NCBI RefSeq assembly: GCF_009905535.1
Contig: NZ_JAAALA010000035.1
Coordinates: 1-46,494, forward strand
Direction of reading: 5' to 3'
DNA length: 46,494 nucleotides
Origin: Caulobacter sp. SLTY
Lineage (GTDB): Bacteria; Pseudomonadota; Alphaproteobacteria; Caulobacterales; Caulobacteraceae
Part shown: positions 46,139 to 46,494 of the stretch, piece after piece
How the letters are laid out: every line of letters starts with the position of its first letter
Position numbering within the stretch: position 1 is the stretch's first letter
Translations under genes and position numbers: made by a program
The notes under the pieces: model-generated
The model's database searches: none
What the model was told of the DNA's origin: nothing
What the model saw: only the letters and a program-made list of their open reading frames with translations

Positions 46139-46494
46139 TCAGCGGGCCGGCGGTTGGAACTTTAGCGGAATGCCGACCTTGCCCCGGTGCGGCCCGCCGC
46201 CGTCCGGGTGGATGGCGTTGATCCGGAACTTCGGGGCCAGCTTCAAGGCGGCCTCGCTGAAGCCGCTGGCGGCCGGGTTCTCCCCACGGGTGGTGCAGTT
46301 GGACAGCGAACCGTCCTCTTCGGTGTCGCACAGCAGAACCACGAACCCGGACTGGCCCTGCGCCCGGGCGTTCGCCGGATAGACCGCGGCGATATCCGCG
46401 GCCGAGGGGCGGGCCTTCCAGTCGGCGCCGGAGACGACCGGCCTCGGCGGCGCGGGCGGCGGCGGGGCCGCCACGACAGGCGGAGGGGCCGGGG
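46139..46494 (-). CDS. TonB-like C-terminal domain protein, 5' end outside the window
   Basis: The frame is open to the right edge, so only the C-terminal 118 or so residues are seen. A Pro-rich segment (APPPPAPPRPVV) like the periplasm-spanning part of TonB is followed by a TonB C-terminal domain (YPANARAQGQSGFVVLLCDTEEDGSLSNC, then SGFSEAALKLAPKFRINAIHPDGG). TonB proteins couple the inner-membrane proton gradient to outer-membrane receptors. Here two cysteines (LLCDTEE, SNCTT) lie in the domain. It could be a TonB paralogue or a standalone TonB-domain protein. Confidence 0.8.
   Translation of the reverse strand, partial: PAPPPVVAAPPPPAPPRPVVSGADWKARPSAADIAAVYPANARAQGQSGFVVLLCDTEEDGSLSNCTTRGENPAASGFSEAALKLAPKFRINAIHPDGGGPHRGKVGIPLKFQPPAR

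Overview
The window is about 46.5 kb of high-GC DNA (roughly two thirds G+C by eye). Gene content and order point to an alphaproteobacterium of the Caulobacterales, of Caulobacter/Phenylobacterium type: a split methionine synthase behind an ArsR-methyltransferase regulator, a CAU-1-like metallo-beta-lactamase next to metF, a complete 14-gene complex I locus, then birA-coaX-RNase J-mce-DUF1467-proS-lolC-lolD, with a short bacterial-type ProRS. I find no prophage, insertion sequence or CRISPR array. It reads as a chromosomal core region with scattered small accessory genes and palindromic repeats.

Layout. 1-1.6 kb: the C-terminal fragment of an RTX protein and a D-2-hydroxyacid dehydrogenase. 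1.8-9.1 kb: a tightly overlapping methionine operon made of the ArsR-methyltransferase regulator, metF, a class B3 metallo-beta-lactamase, the homocysteine half of MetH, two unknown genes, and the folate/B12/reactivation half of MetH. 9.1-13.6 kb, minus strand: an exported hypothetical protein and a fused HyuA-HyuB 5-oxoprolinase that carries an in-frame palindromic repeat. 13.7-18.3 kb: a TerB-DnaJ protein, small unknown genes, a monooxygenase-fold protein with an acyl-CoA dehydrogenase, and an SPFH protein with a ribbon-helix-helix protein. 18.5-20.2 kb, minus strand: tRNA-Asp and an AbgT-family transporter. 20.4-37.1 kb: nuoA-N, interrupted by seven small genes, mostly membrane proteins. 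37.3-41.1 kb: a DUF1801 gene between two near-identical inverted repeats, then birA, coaX and RNase J. 41.3-46.5 kb: an exported protein, methylmalonyl-CoA epimerase, DUF1467, proS, lolC, lolD and the end of a TonB-like gene.

Regulatory structure. A 14-bp perfect palindrome (AAGTGATATCACTT) occurs in front of the SPFH-RHH pair and again 15 kb away, in front of a 33-codon membrane peptide. A TGCGA-N5-TCGCAA inverted repeat followed at identical spacing by TTGAACC lies upstream of both nuoA and nuoG, which suggests two co-regulated nuo transcription units. The ArsR-methyltransferase gene appears to be leaderless, with a 16-bp palindrome over its promoter.

Repeats. At least four kinds of palindromic repeat are present. 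Copies of one kind lie both between genes (42.4 kb) and inside the 5-oxoprolinase reading frame (11.7 kb). The points most worth following are the shared operator of the SPFH module, the twin nuo promoters, the protein-internal repeat, and the unknown genes embedded in the metH and nuo operons.
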